Below are positions 25,657-35,880 of a DNA stretch of 64,000 nucleotides, in pieces; positions within the stretch are counted from its first letter, which is position 1; the number at the start of each line of letters is the position of its first letter. Below the pieces are notes generated by a model. The model did not search any database and was not told where the DNA came from. It saw only the letters and a program-made list of their open reading frames with translations. The translations under genes were made by a program, and so were the position numbers. Origin of the DNA: an actinobacterium acAMD-2 (GTDB lineage: Bacteria; Actinomycetota; Actinomycetes; UBA12327). The DNA is taken from NCBI GenBank assembly GCA_000754455.1, contig JNSE01000001.1, forward strand, positions 1 through 64,000, written 5' to 3'.

Positions 25657-26688
25657 ATGTGGAAATTCCTGGTCTCTCCCCGAGCCCTCGTTCTCCACGC
25701 GGTGCTTGTCGTGGTGGCCGTCAGCTTCACGGCGCTGGCCCTCTGGCAGTGGGATCGAGCCAGCTCTCGCATTGTTGATCCTCGTACCTTGTCTCAAATT
25801 TCCATCGACCAGGCCAGCCCTGTGGGAACTGCGACTTTGCCCACCTCGTCCGTCGGGCGAGCCGTCAATGCAGTGGGTACCTATGACGGGGAAAAGACGT
25901 ACGTGATCTTGCAACCCACTAAGACCGGTTCTGTCGCGTGGTCAATGACGCCAATGCGTCTTGATGATGGAACCTACATTCCCGTGGTTCACGGACGCAT
26001 TCTTGATCCCAGTCCCGGTGGCGACGTGACCCTGGCAGGTGGTCGAGTTGGCGTGACTGGTCGCTTGCAGGCTTCACAGGATTTGGGATTGGAAGTCAAC
26101 ACCACTGATGTCAAGTTGACCTACCCCAAGGGCGCGGTATTGGGCGGAGTATCAACTCCTGAAATTGCTGGTTTGGTTCCTGGCGCATTGCGTCCGGGCT
26201 TTATCGTCGCGGATAACGAGATTCCGGCCGTTGGTGGTGTGGCGTACCTGCCGCAATCAGATTTCGTGGTTCCCGAGGGCGGGCTTCGAGTTCAAAACGT
26301 GTTGTACACAATCCAGTGGACCTTCTTCACTGTCTTTGCGCTGTTTGTCTATATCCGACTCATGCGGGATGCGTGGTTGCAGTACCAAATTGACAACGAC
26401 TTACTAGAGCCAGCCTTTGAGCAGTGGCAGGTCCCTGTTCAGCGTGCACAATCTGAACCTGAGGTTGCTATTGCGCCCGAAAAGCCCGCTCAGGCCAAGG
26501 AAGTCAACGTTGAGCCAGAGCAACCCAAGCCGGCACAGGAACCACCCGTACGACGCGAGTCACAACAGGTTCTGACGCCACCGGCCCAACGCACACCGCA
26601 GCGCGGTCCCAAGGCCCCACCCTCTGGAACACCGATTAGTGCACACCCTGCGCTGGTCGCAACTCAAAAGACACCAGGAGACATGTAG
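25657..26688 (+). CDS. SURF1-family cytochrome oxidase assembly protein
   Basis: A 343-aa membrane protein. A transmembrane helix at residues about 9-29 (ending in LALWQWDRA) and another at about 218-238 (IQWTFFTVFALFVYIRL) flank an external domain, the SURF1 layout (PF02104); it assists assembly of aa3-type oxidase. After residue 255 there is a charged Pro/Glu/Lys-rich tail of about 85 residues, longer than the usual family tail and probably disordered. It overlaps nothing and is followed within 2 nt by the DUF3817 gene. Confidence 0.85.
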   Translation: MWKFLVSPRALVLHAVLVVVAVSFTALALWQWDRASSRIVDPRTLSQISIDQASPVGTATLPTSSVGRAVNAVGTYDGEKTYVILQPTKTGSVAWSMTPMRLDDGTYIPVVHGRILDPSPGGDVTLAGGRVGVTGRLQASQDLGLEVNTTDVKLTYPKGAVLGGVSTPEIAGLVPGALRPGFIVADNEIPAVGGVAYLPQSDFVVPEGGLRVQNVLYTIQWTFFTVFALFVYIRLMRDAWLQYQIDNDLLEPAFEQWQVPVQRAQSEPEVAIAPEKPAQAKEVNVEPEQPKPAQEPPVRRESQQVLTPPAQRTPQRGPKAPPSGTPISAHPALVATQKTPGDM

Positions 26689-26690
26689 CA

Positions 26691-26996
26691 GTGGATGCAG
26701 CTCTTAAGCGCTATCGCGTCATGGCGTACATCACGGGTATCAGTTTGATCGTCTTGGTTTTAGTAATGATGCCGTTGCGCTACATCGGGGGCAATGATGA
26801 ACCCTCTAAATTGTTCTCGCCATTCCATGGAGCGATGTACATGCTCTACGTGGTGACGGTCTTTGACTTGTTTATTCGGATGAAGTGGGAATTAGTCAAG
26901 ATGGTGTGGGTCATGCTTGCCGGTTGCATTCCCTTTGTGTCATTCGTCGTAGAGCGACGGGTCACCGCGAAAGCGCGTGCAGCGCTAGCGACCTAA
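26691..26996 (+). CDS. DUF3817 membrane protein
   Basis: A 101-aa protein with three membrane segments (about residues 12-29, 45-64 and 70-87). The family signature is the early YRVMAYITGISLIVLV and SPFHGAMYMLYVV (DUF3817, PF12823). It commonly lies beside haem/oxidase genes in actinobacteria and here is 2 nt after SURF1, pointing to a shared transcript. GTG 26691 has AGGAG 11 nt upstream. Its stop overlaps that of the convergent trhA gene. Confidence 0.8.
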   Translation: MDAALKRYRVMAYITGISLIVLVLVMMPLRYIGGNDEPSKLFSPFHGAMYMLYVVTVFDLFIRMKWELVKMVWVMLAGCIPFVSFVVERRVTAKARAALAT

Positions 26997-27655
26997 AGCA
27001 GGATCAGTGTGATGGCGATGGTGTGACAGATCGCTGCTGCGATAGTGAAGGCGTGAAAGAGTTCGTGAAACCCAAAGACGCTCGGAAATAAGTTGGGTCG
27101 CTTGGTGGCGTAAACAATCGCCCCAATGGTGTAGAGCACCCCACCGGCTACCAAGAGAGCGTTGACTGTAACCGAAGCACCGGCCGCGAGGTCTGGCGCG
27201 ATGAACAGAGCAGTCCATCCCATCGCCAGGTAAATCGGGACAAACAGGGCGCTTGGTGCTCGGTGCCAGGTGAGCCTGGTGATGATCCCCGCAGCAGCAC
27301 CACCCCACACGATGGACAAGACAATGATTGAGGTTGAGCCAGCCAACACCAATAAACAAAATGGTGTGTACGTGCCCGCGATCAGTACAAAAATCATTGA
27401 GTGATCAACGCGCTGGAGCCAGGCCTTTACCGTTGGTCGCCAGTGTCCACGGTGGTAAATCGCGCTCATGGTGAAAAGACCAGTCAAGCTCAAGGCATAG
27501 ATGGCTACGCCGGTTCGAGCTTTCGCGGTTTCGGCGATGAAGAGCAAGGCCATGCCCGTGATGACTGCCACGGGAGCACCCATCAAATGCAAGAGCCCTC
27601 GCCATTTCGGTCGCGGGAGAAGTACCGCGGGCGAGGTGTGGGCAGCCGAACTCAT
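26993..27655 (-). CDS. trhA: Hemolysin III family (TrhA/PAQR-like) membrane protein
   Basis: A 220-aa protein with seven membrane segments. Conserved polar residues of the family are visible: SAIYHRGHW (Ser and His after helix 2), RVDHSMIF, and HELFHAF with two His before the last helix, which form the metal site of PAQR-like proteins. Called hemolysin III historically; more likely a membrane homeostasis or lipid-metabolism protein. TACGGT lies 6 nt before ATG 27655. It is divergent from uppS as in mycobacteria (Rv1085c/Rv1086). Confidence 0.87.
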   Translation of the reverse strand: MSSAAHTSPAVLLPRPKWRGLLHLMGAPVAVITGMALLFIAETAKARTGVAIYALSLTGLFTMSAIYHRGHWRPTVKAWLQRVDHSMIFVLIAGTYTPFCLLVLAGSTSIIVLSIVWGGAAAGIITRLTWHRAPSALFVPIYLAMGWTALFIAPDLAAGASVTVNALLVAGGVLYTIGAIVYATKRPNLFPSVFGFHELFHAFTIAAAICHTIAITLILL

Positions 27656-27661
27656 GGCTCC

Positions 27662-27667
27662 ACCGTA
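27662..27667 (-). promoter_or_regulatory. -10-like box of trhA (leaderless or near-leaderless)
   Basis: On the minus strand TACGGT is followed by GGAGCC and then ATG. GGAG in the spacer is too close to act as a normal ribosome site. Confidence 0.45.
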
Positions 27668-27803
27668 GTCCTAGGGGATGCCTGGTGAATAGCCAAACCG
27701 TCCGCGGGTGATGCTCGGGTCGTTCTAGGCATGGTTGAGGAACCGAAAGCCCCCCAGTCGGCGGTAGTCTGGGGTCTCACCGCGGGGTTCAACAGGAGTT
27801 TCC

Positions 27804-28565
27804 ATGGCATTGAGTGATCTGCTGTACGGCGCCTACGAGCGTCGGCTAGCAGCCTCGGTGCGCGGGGATCGCATTCCTCGACATGTCGGCGTGATCTTGG
27901 ATGGCAACCGTCGTTGGGCCAAGATGCTGGGGGAAAAATCTGATCGCGGCCATCAAGCAGGTGCAGACAAGGTTGCGCAATTTGTGACCTGGTGTGATGA
28001 AGCCGGCGTTGAAGTCGTGACCTTGTGGATGTTGTCAACCGACAACCTTGATCGCCCCGAAGCTGAGTTAGCACCGTTGATTCGCATCATTGAGCAGACC
28101 GTGACGGACTTAGCCATTACGAACAAGTGGCGCGTTAATCCGGTAGGTGCCTTAGATCTGCTTCCACCACCGACCGCCCAGTTGTTAAAGAGTGCTGCTG
28201 AAGCTACTTCCACTTTGGATGGGTTGATAGTCAACGTTGCCGTCGGATATGGCGGACGACGCGAGATCACCGATGCCGTTCGCAGTTTGCTTAGTGAACA
28301 TGCCACGCGTGGAACATCCATTGAGGAATTGGCCGAATTGATTGACATTGATCACATTGCCGAGCACCTGTATACGCGTGGTCAGCCAGACCCTGACTTG
28401 GTTATCCGCACCTCAGGCGAGCAGCGGCTTTCAGGATTCCTGTTATGGCAAAGCGCACACTCGGAGTTCTATTTCTGTGAGGCCTACTGGCCTGATTTTC
28501 GCCGGATCGATTTCCTGCGTGCGTTGCGTGACTTTGGAGCACGCAGTCGGCGCTTTGGCTCGTGA
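27804..28565 (+). CDS. uppS: Z-isoprenyl diphosphate synthase
   Basis: A 253-aa cis-prenyltransferase that extends allylic diphosphates with isopentenyl diphosphate. The catalytic-Asp motif VILDGNRRWAK (about residues 30-40), RGHQAG, the SxxN-type LSTDNLDRPEAEL, RTSGEQRLSGFLLWQSAHSEF and the C-terminal WPDFRRIDFLRAL are complete. Product length is not decided by sequence; the syntenic mycobacterial gene (Rv1086) makes short Z-farnesyl diphosphate. ATG 27804 has AGGAG upstream. Confidence 0.93.
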   Translation: MALSDLLYGAYERRLAASVRGDRIPRHVGVILDGNRRWAKMLGEKSDRGHQAGADKVAQFVTWCDEAGVEVVTLWMLSTDNLDRPEAELAPLIRIIEQTVTDLAITNKWRVNPVGALDLLPPPTAQLLKSAAEATSTLDGLIVNVAVGYGGRREITDAVRSLLSEHATRGTSIEELAELIDIDHIAEHLYTRGQPDPDLVIRTSGEQRLSGFLLWQSAHSEFYFCEAYWPDFRRIDFLRALRDFGARSRRFGS

Positions 28566-28575
28566 GCGTGAGCCC

Positions 28576-30660
28576 TTAAGGCGTCGTCGCAGAGGCGGGT
28601 CGTGATGGTTCAACAGATCCACCTGGTGTGGGATTCGTTGACGGGCGCTTGGGGTTGACCGTGACCTTGATGGAGCCATTGGCGTACTGGGTAATGGAAC
28701 CACCAGCAAAGACCTGGAAGGCACCACCTTCGGGGCTGGTCTCTACATCGGAAATGGGTTCTTTAAGTCGAGCTCGAACTTTGGGTGAATACCAGGCTGC
28801 ATAGACATCGCCATAAACCGCGCGAGCTCCCCCTAGTCGAGACCAAAACACCCATCCATTGTCAAACGTGACATAGCGCAAGCCAGAGTTGTAATTGGTT
28901 CTTGTCTCGCGTCCGCTCGGTGCGCCAAACACCACAAGCCCGCCGGCTTGCTCAACTGCGGTCATGAAACGTTGGGGCACGGCAACGGCACCAGTTTTGG
29001 TCGCGATGATGCTGCCAGTTTGGAACTTCTGTTCCGTTAGATCCGGCACATTCTTGACCGGCTCGGGTTTTGACAGGGCAAAGCCCAAGGTTCCTAACTC
29101 AGCGCGGTAACTGACATAGGTTTCAAATCCAGGGTTGCGAGTAAGCGGAGCTGCCCACACCACCGATGCGAGCACAGCCAAGGCGGAAGCGGTTAACGTG
29201 GCAAGGACCCACGCTGGACGGCGCGGACGTTGGCGTTGGCGATGACTCTGTTGTGGCTGTACCGCTGACTCATCGTCCACAGCGGGGTCAAGAGCACGAG
29301 CGCGCTCTGCTCGGCGTTCGAGCAGAGCTTGTAGGCCGATGGCCCCGGAGAGCATGAACAACGGAATGGCTGGCAGCCCGTACCTGTAGTCAAACATGAC
29401 GGTCAAAGACGGCACGGCAAGAACTGCGATTCCCACTAAGGCGATGAACGGACCATCCCAACGGCGCCGTCCGCGATCAATCCAACCGGCGAGCAGTCCG
29501 AGAACTAATCCGGCAAGCAGGATCGGCCCCTGGGTATAGACCACCCCTTGATAGGACTTCAAAAAGAGCGCGGGTCCAGCTTCAATCTTGGGTTGAATCG
29601 GATTGCCAGCGAGGTCATTGCGGGCCACTGCACTGCTGGCGACAGGATCGGCATAAATAGTGGGGAACTGCCATGCGCCGAGAGGGGAGTCCACGCGAGT
29701 GGTGTACTTGCCCGGTGCGAAGTAGTGCGCAAAGTCAGTGATCACGTAGCGCGCATAGGTGAGAGGTTGAGCGAGGATGATCTTGCGCGAAAAACTAGAT
29801 GCGATCTTGTCTGACTGCTTTCCGTATGCGCCGAGTGCTTGCACAGGCGAATCGGATGCCCACACGTAGAAGTTGGCGTTAGGTCGGGCGGAGGGGACCG
29901 AGTTGTCACACAGGGTGGCTTCTGCTTTGGTCAGATTGACGGTCGAACAGTCGGCAAACACAGCCACGCGCCCGTAGAGGAATCGTCCACTGCTGTCACT
30001 AGTGCTGAAGGTGCCGAAGTAGGAAGCAAACCAGCTCATGTACCAAACGATCGGAACGAGCATGGCCACTGCAAATCCGATGAGGACTTTCATGCCCACT
30101 TTACGAATGAGTAAGTAGCCAACAAAAATCGCCGCGATAGGGATCGCAACGGTGCGAGTAAGCGCCGCCGCCGCCAAGAAAGCTCCAGCCACCGCTGCCC
30201 AGCGGGGACTCAGCTCAACTTTCGTCACGATCAAGACTGCTCCAAAGAGCAGCGAGGCAAACATCGTTTCGGCCAAGATGTTGTGCTCGATCTGGATTAA
30301 GTAGCTGTCCACCAGCAAGGGTGTGGCCGCAAGTGCCGCTAACCATGGTCGTGCACCGCGGCCGATGACAACGACGTACAAAACAATCGCCAGCGCCACA
30401 CCAACGATGTGCTGAATGATGGTGACGGCATTGAGGTCACCGACGTAACTCAGCAATCGCAAAACAAAGGGATAACCAAAGGGTCGATCGTTTGGCGGCT
30501 GAAAGCGCTGCGCGGCCACCACATAGGCATAAGAGTCACCAAAGAACATCAGTGCGGGCTTGTAAGCAAAAATCGTGATTGCTCGTAACACCACCCCAGC
30601 GGCGACCAAGGTGGCCATGATCCAGTGCCGACGCAGGCCCTGGGTTATCGCGGTGATCAT
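28576..30660 (-). CDS. GT-C-type membrane glycosyltransferase with external C-terminal repeats
   Basis: A 694-aa protein. About eleven membrane segments (residues 1-505) begin with an ArnT/PMT-like external loop carrying GDSYAYVVAAQRF, where an acidic residue is expected to be catalytic in lipid-linked sugar transferases. Residues 515-694 form an external domain with a GGLVVFGAP...W.FWSRLGGARAVYG and FQVFAGGSITQY pattern resembling LGFP repeats, a wall-associated module. A Pro/Thr/Ser-rich end follows. It starts 11 nt after the GT2 gene, which would supply its polyprenyl-phosphate sugar (inference). The acceptor is unknown. Confidence 0.75.
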   Translation of the reverse strand: MITAITQGLRRHWIMATLVAAGVVLRAITIFAYKPALMFFGDSYAYVVAAQRFQPPNDRPFGYPFVLRLLSYVGDLNAVTIIQHIVGVALAIVLYVVVIGRGARPWLAALAATPLLVDSYLIQIEHNILAETMFASLLFGAVLIVTKVELSPRWAAVAGAFLAAAALTRTVAIPIAAIFVGYLLIRKVGMKVLIGFAVAMLVPIVWYMSWFASYFGTFSTSDSSGRFLYGRVAVFADCSTVNLTKAEATLCDNSVPSARPNANFYVWASDSPVQALGAYGKQSDKIASSFSRKIILAQPLTYARYVITDFAHYFAPGKYTTRVDSPLGAWQFPTIYADPVASSAVARNDLAGNPIQPKIEAGPALFLKSYQGVVYTQGPILLAGLVLGLLAGWIDRGRRRWDGPFIALVGIAVLAVPSLTVMFDYRYGLPAIPLFMLSGAIGLQALLERRAERARALDPAVDDESAVQPQQSHRQRQRPRRPAWVLATLTASALAVLASVVWAAPLTRNPGFETYVSYRAELGTLGFALSKPEPVKNVPDLTEQKFQTGSIIATKTGAVAVPQRFMTAVEQAGGLVVFGAPSGRETRTNYNSGLRYVTFDNGWVFWSRLGGARAVYGDVYAAWYSPKVRARLKEPISDVETSPEGGAFQVFAGGSITQYANGSIKVTVNPKRPSTNPTPGGSVEPSRPASATTP

Positions 30661-30671
30661 GAGATAGATGT

Positions 30672-31895
30672 CTACGCGGTTGGGGCGGAACTGTCTAGCC
30701 GTCGAAGATCCAGCAGGCTTAAGAAGCTGCTGCCAAGGGCTACCTGGATTCCAAGGACCGTCATTACGACGGCGCAGGCTCCGAGTCGAAACGCGGCACT
30801 GGTCGATGCTGGGACGGGGGTGGTGCCGGCGGAGACGCTCAGGCTGGCGATCAGGCCGACGATGCCGGCAAGGAAAAGCAGAACGCCGACGACCAACCCG
30901 CTTTCGAAACTGATTCGGTGGCGGATGCGACTGCGGCTTGGTGGCAGCAGTCGCTCGGTGGCAGCAAATTCGCGCGCGAGAAAGGCGAAGAGCACAGCCT
31001 GGAATCCGGCGATCAGGAAGCCACCGGAGGCGATGAGCAGTCCTTCAGCAAATTGACCCTGCCCAGGGGTCCAGATGCCACTGCCAAGAGCGATGAGCCC
31101 GGCGATACCGATGGCCATGGCCAGATAGCCGGGGTAGAGGAAGAGCCAACGGGGGCTGTACAGCAGTAGGAAGCGCAAGTGACGCCAACCATCGCGCCAG
31201 CTGCGCAGGTGGGGCGGACGGGTCCGACCATCTTTGCTCAAGGTTGTGGGGACTTCGACAATGGTTTGTTCAGCGAGGGTGGCTTTGACGACAAATTCGG
31301 AGGCGAACTCCATGCCCGTGGTGCGCAGGTCTAAGGCAAGCGCACTAGTGCGCCTAAAGCCTCGAAGCCCACAGTGGAAGTCGCGGATGGGGGACTTAAA
31401 GAACAGTCGCCCAATAAAGGACAAGACCGGGTTGCCGAGGTAGCGGTGAAGGGCAGGCATAGCGCCGGGGGCAATTCCGCCCTTGAAACGGTTACCCATG
31501 ACTAGCTCGGCACCGTCACGCAATGCGGTAACGAACGCGTCAAGGTTGCTGAAGTCATAGCTGTCGTCGGCATCACCCATGATGATGTAGGTGCCACGAG
31601 CGCCGTTGATTCCAGCGATGAGTGCTGCTCCGTAACCACGGGTGGGCACGTCAATGACCCTTGCTCCGGCGGCTCGGGCGAGGTCTTGGGATCCATCCGT
31701 GCTTCCGTTGTCGGCAATGACGACTTCGCCGTCGATTCCGGCCGATTCCAGGTAGCTACGGGCCTTACGAATGCAGACCTCAACGGTTTCGGCCTCGTCA
31801 AGGCAGGGCATCAGGATCGACAATTCGCACGGGGAGTCGGTCGCCTCGCTGGTGGGGGCGGCAAGGGTGTCGGTGTGATCGACGCTCGAGGTCAC
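30672..31895 (-). CDS. GT2 polyprenyl-phosphate glycosyltransferase with C-terminal membrane domain
   Basis: A 407-aa GT-A enzyme of the dolichol-phosphate-mannose synthase group. Residues about 25-240 hold SILMPCLDEAETV, VIADNGSTDGS, GDADDSYDF (metal-binding DxD-type) and DFHCGLRGFRR; residues about 250-395 hold four membrane helices. It should make a polyprenyl-phosphate sugar at the inner membrane face. GTG 31895 follows AGGA; a perfect inverted repeat ACAGGA-T-TCCTGT (31894-31906) spans that region. The GT-C gene follows 11 nt downstream. Confidence 0.88.
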   Translation of the reverse strand: MTSSVDHTDTLAAPTSEATDSPCELSILMPCLDEAETVEVCIRKARSYLESAGIDGEVVIADNGSTDGSQDLARAAGARVIDVPTRGYGAALIAGINGARGTYIIMGDADDSYDFSNLDAFVTALRDGAELVMGNRFKGGIAPGAMPALHRYLGNPVLSFIGRLFFKSPIRDFHCGLRGFRRTSALALDLRTTGMEFASEFVVKATLAEQTIVEVPTTLSKDGRTRPPHLRSWRDGWRHLRFLLLYSPRWLFLYPGYLAMAIGIAGLIALGSGIWTPGQGQFAEGLLIASGGFLIAGFQAVLFAFLAREFAATERLLPPSRSRIRHRISFESGLVVGVLLFLAGIVGLIASLSVSAGTTPVPASTSAAFRLGACAVVMTVLGIQVALGSSFLSLLDLRRLDSSAPTA

Positions 31896-32350
31896 AGGAT
31901 TCCTGTCTGGGTAACTGTGCGGGGAAGCACTAGGGCGTTGGGTCAGGATACGGCACCACCGATCCTCAGCCGTGGTACTAAGCCCCCGCCTAGACCAATT
32001 TCTTCCGCCCCAGGGGCCGTCCCGTCCTCAGGGCTCGGATGTGGGCCACTGATGCCTAGTCTGTGGATAACTTGGCCTCACAGGCCCAATTTTACGTTGA
32101 TGACGGGACTTGCGACCCCCCCAATGTGGCCCCTTGGCAGTGCCATGGGGCAGGGTAGAGATCAGTTCTCCCGTGAGAGGACCACATCCCCCAACTCTTC
32201 AGCGTTGGGCTCCCCCATGTGGTTTTCACACCGCCCGTTGATCGCCACTGAGCGTGAGGGCCAGCGCCTCCCGTTCAGCACGAATGGGGCCAGAGACCCG
32301 GAGAGAGTTGCACCTGCGCGAACGGCAGGGGTGCTGGCGAAGGGTTCTAT
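31896..32350. other. Non-coding gap with a large + strand hairpin
   Basis: 455 bp between divergent genes with no convincing ORF. On the + strand ACCACAT (32181-32187) pairs with ATGTGGT (32217-32223), enclosing CCCAAC (32190-32195) with GTTGGG (32204-32209), followed by TTTT at 32223-32226. A possible promoter TTGGCA (32134-32139) - 16 nt - TAGAGA (32156-32161) would place this hairpin in a 5' leader of about 180 nt before the transglycosylase-like gene. It could be an attenuator or riboswitch-type element; I see no known class. Confidence 0.4.
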
Positions 32351-33073
32351 GTGAGTAAGGCTCGACACACATCAACGCTGGTTGCTTTGTCAGCGGTCTT
32401 GGTTATGGGTGGAACGGCAGCTATGGCTGGCACCGTCACCCGCGAGCCCGCCGCCACCTCGGTTGTTGCTGTCAGTCAGTCTCGGGCCAACGCTGACGTT
32501 CGCGTGAATCGCTCGACTGACCGCCTTTCTGAACTCGCTCGTGCCAAGAAGTTGGCGGCCCAGCAGGCCGCTGCTCGAAAGGCAGCCCTGAAGCGTGCTG
32601 CCACTAAGAAGGCCAACGCCCAGCAAGCTCGCATTGCCGCTGCCAAGCGCGCTGCCGCTAAGAAGGCCGCTGCGAAAAAGGCTCGCATTGCCGCTGCCAA
32701 GCGCGCTGCTGCACGCAAGGCTGCTGCGAAAAGGGCATCTCGTAGTGGAATCCGCTCCATCGCCCCCAACACTGGATCCAACCGTCGTATCGGTCGCGAG
32801 ATGGCTGCCAAGCGAGGCTGGACGGGCGATCAGTGGACCTGCTTAAACAACTTGTGGACTAAGGAATCCGGGTGGAGCACTCGTGCCACCAACGCGTCCG
32901 GCTCGGCTGGCGGTATCCCGCAAGCTCTGCCCGCATCCAAGATGGCCTCAGCTGGCGATGACTGGCGCACCAATCCCGCGACGCAAATCAAGTGGGGTTT
33001 GCGTTACATCTCGGGTCGCTACGGAAACCCCTGTGGAGCCTGGCGTCACTTCCAAAACCGAAACTGGTACTAA
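32351..33073 (+). CDS. Secreted SLT/Rpf-like peptidoglycan hydrolase with Lys-Ala-rich linker
   Basis: A 240-aa secreted protein. Signal peptide at residues 1-26 (LVALSAVLVMGGTAAMAG). Residues about 65-130 are almost only Ala, Lys and Arg, likely a helical wall-binding rod. Residues about 150-240 form a small lytic-transglycosylase-like domain with WTCLNNLWTKESGW (the Glu is the expected catalytic acid), SAGGIPQALPASKMAS, TNPATQIKWGLRYI and GNPCGAWRHF, as in actinobacterial SLT/resuscitation-type proteins. GTG 32351 follows GAAGGG. Confidence 0.82.
   Translation: MSKARHTSTLVALSAVLVMGGTAAMAGTVTREPAATSVVAVSQSRANADVRVNRSTDRLSELARAKKLAAQQAAARKAALKRAATKKANAQQARIAAAKRAAAKKAAAKKARIAAAKRAAARKAAAKRASRSGIRSIAPNTGSNRRIGREMAAKRGWTGDQWTCLNNLWTKESGWSTRATNASGSAGGIPQALPASKMASAGDDWRTNPATQIKWGLRYISGRYGNPCGAWRHFQNRNWY
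32627..32734 (+). repeat. 54-bp tandem duplication in the Lys-Ala linker
   Basis: Two adjacent 54-bp units start at 32627 and 32681 with the same opening GCTCGCATTGCCGCTGCCAA and encode an 18-residue block of Ala, Lys and Arg. Linker length probably varies between strains. Confidence 0.8.
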
Positions 33074-33085
33074 ACCAGGAGTTGG

Positions 33086-34747
<1,662 letters not shown>

Positions 34748-34756
34748 GCGTCCTTC

Positions 34757-35776
34757 TTAGAGAGTGAGTTTTCCAGCAAAGTCGACAGAGGAATACAGCC
34801 CGAGCTTGCCGAAGGCGTGCTCGCTGTGAATTTCACGAATCGTTCCGCTCTTGGAGCGCATCACGATGGAGTGGGTCTTGGCGCCGCCTCCGCGGTAGCG
34901 CACGCCGCGCAGCAGTTCACCATCGGTGACACCGGTTGCGACGAAGAAGACGTTGTCACTGCGAACCAGGTCATCAGTGAACAGGACGCGGTCGAGGTCG
35001 TGTCCGGCGTCGAGGGCCTGGCGACGTTCAGCGTCATCGCGAGGCCAGAGCTTGGTCTGGAGGACGCCACCGGTGCACTTAATCGCGCAGGCAGTGATGA
35101 TTCCTTCGGGTGTTCCGCCGATGCCGAGCATCAGGTCCACGCCGGTTCCTTCGCGCACGGCCATGATTGCGCCGGCGACGTCCCCGTCGGTGATGAACTT
35201 GATACGTGCACCGGTCTCACGGATCCGCTGCACCATGTCAGAGTGACGCGGACGGTCCAGGATGCACACGGTCACGTCTTCGGGCTTTTCACCCTTGGCT
35301 TTGGCAACTGCGCGCACGTTGTCTTCAACAGGTGCGTCAATGTCGACATAAGGCGCAGCCTCGGGACCGGTAGCCAACTTGTTCATGTAGAACACAGCGG
35401 AGGGGTCATACATCGTTCCGTGTTCGGCAACCGCCAAAACTGACAACGCATTGGGCATGCCCTTGGCGGTCAGTGTGGTGCCATCGATGGGGTCAACGGC
35501 GACGTCAACTTCGGGTCCTTCACCGGTGCCCACGCGCTCCCCGTTGAACAACATGGGGGCTTCGTCCTTTTCGCCTTCACCAATGACGACGATGCCGTTC
35601 ATGGCAACTGATGAGACCAGCAGACGCATCGCGCTGACTGCGGCGCCGTCAGCACCGTTCTTGTCACCTCGGCCTACCCAGCGTCCGCCGGCCATGGCGG
35701 CTGCCTCGGTGACTCGAACCAAGTCAAGGGCAAGGTTGCGGTCGGGCCGCTCGATAATCGTGGCTTCCTGGCTCAT
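34757..35776 (-). CDS. glpX: Class II fructose-1,6-bisphosphatase
   Basis: A 339-aa gluconeogenic phosphatase. Lithium-sensitive phosphatase motifs are present: GRGDKNGADGAAV, VVIGEGEKDEAPML (metal-binding Glu residues), VDPIDGTTL (metal-binding Asp) and GIGGTPEGIITACAIKC. I chose ATG 35776: AGGGG lies 6 nt before it, whereas it abuts the ATG at 35782 with no room. It leads the glpX-fumA operon and is divergent from the DUF4245 gene, as in mycobacteria. Confidence 0.95.
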   Translation of the reverse strand: MSQEATIIERPDRNLALDLVRVTEAAAMAGGRWVGRGDKNGADGAAVSAMRLLVSSVAMNGIVVIGEGEKDEAPMLFNGERVGTGEGPEVDVAVDPIDGTTLTAKGMPNALSVLAVAEHGTMYDPSAVFYMNKLATGPEAAPYVDIDAPVEDNVRAVAKAKGEKPEDVTVCILDRPRHSDMVQRIRETGARIKFITDGDVAGAIMAVREGTGVDLMLGIGGTPEGIITACAIKCTGGVLQTKLWPRDDAERRQALDAGHDLDRVLFTDDLVRSDNVFFVATGVTDGELLRGVRYRGGGAKTHSIVMRSKSGTIREIHSEHAFGKLGLYSSVDFAGKLTL

Positions 35777-35880
35777 GCACATCCCCTGGCAATGGTGGTG
35801 AGGTCTATGGGCTCACTCTATCGGGGAGCAAATGACCCCCCGTGGGTCTAGGGGCTCGGGTTGTCCGCGACTATTGGACT

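Noticed and set aside
31894..31906. ACAGGA-T-TCCTGT repeat as a definite operator
   Set aside because: It overlaps the ribosome site and start of GT2 and may be fortuitous; kept only as a note in that gene's entry.
31686..32354. A 222-aa plus-strand frame across the GT2 start and the gap
   Set aside because: Half of it is antisense to GT2 and the rest is low-complexity in composition, with no ribosome site or family match.
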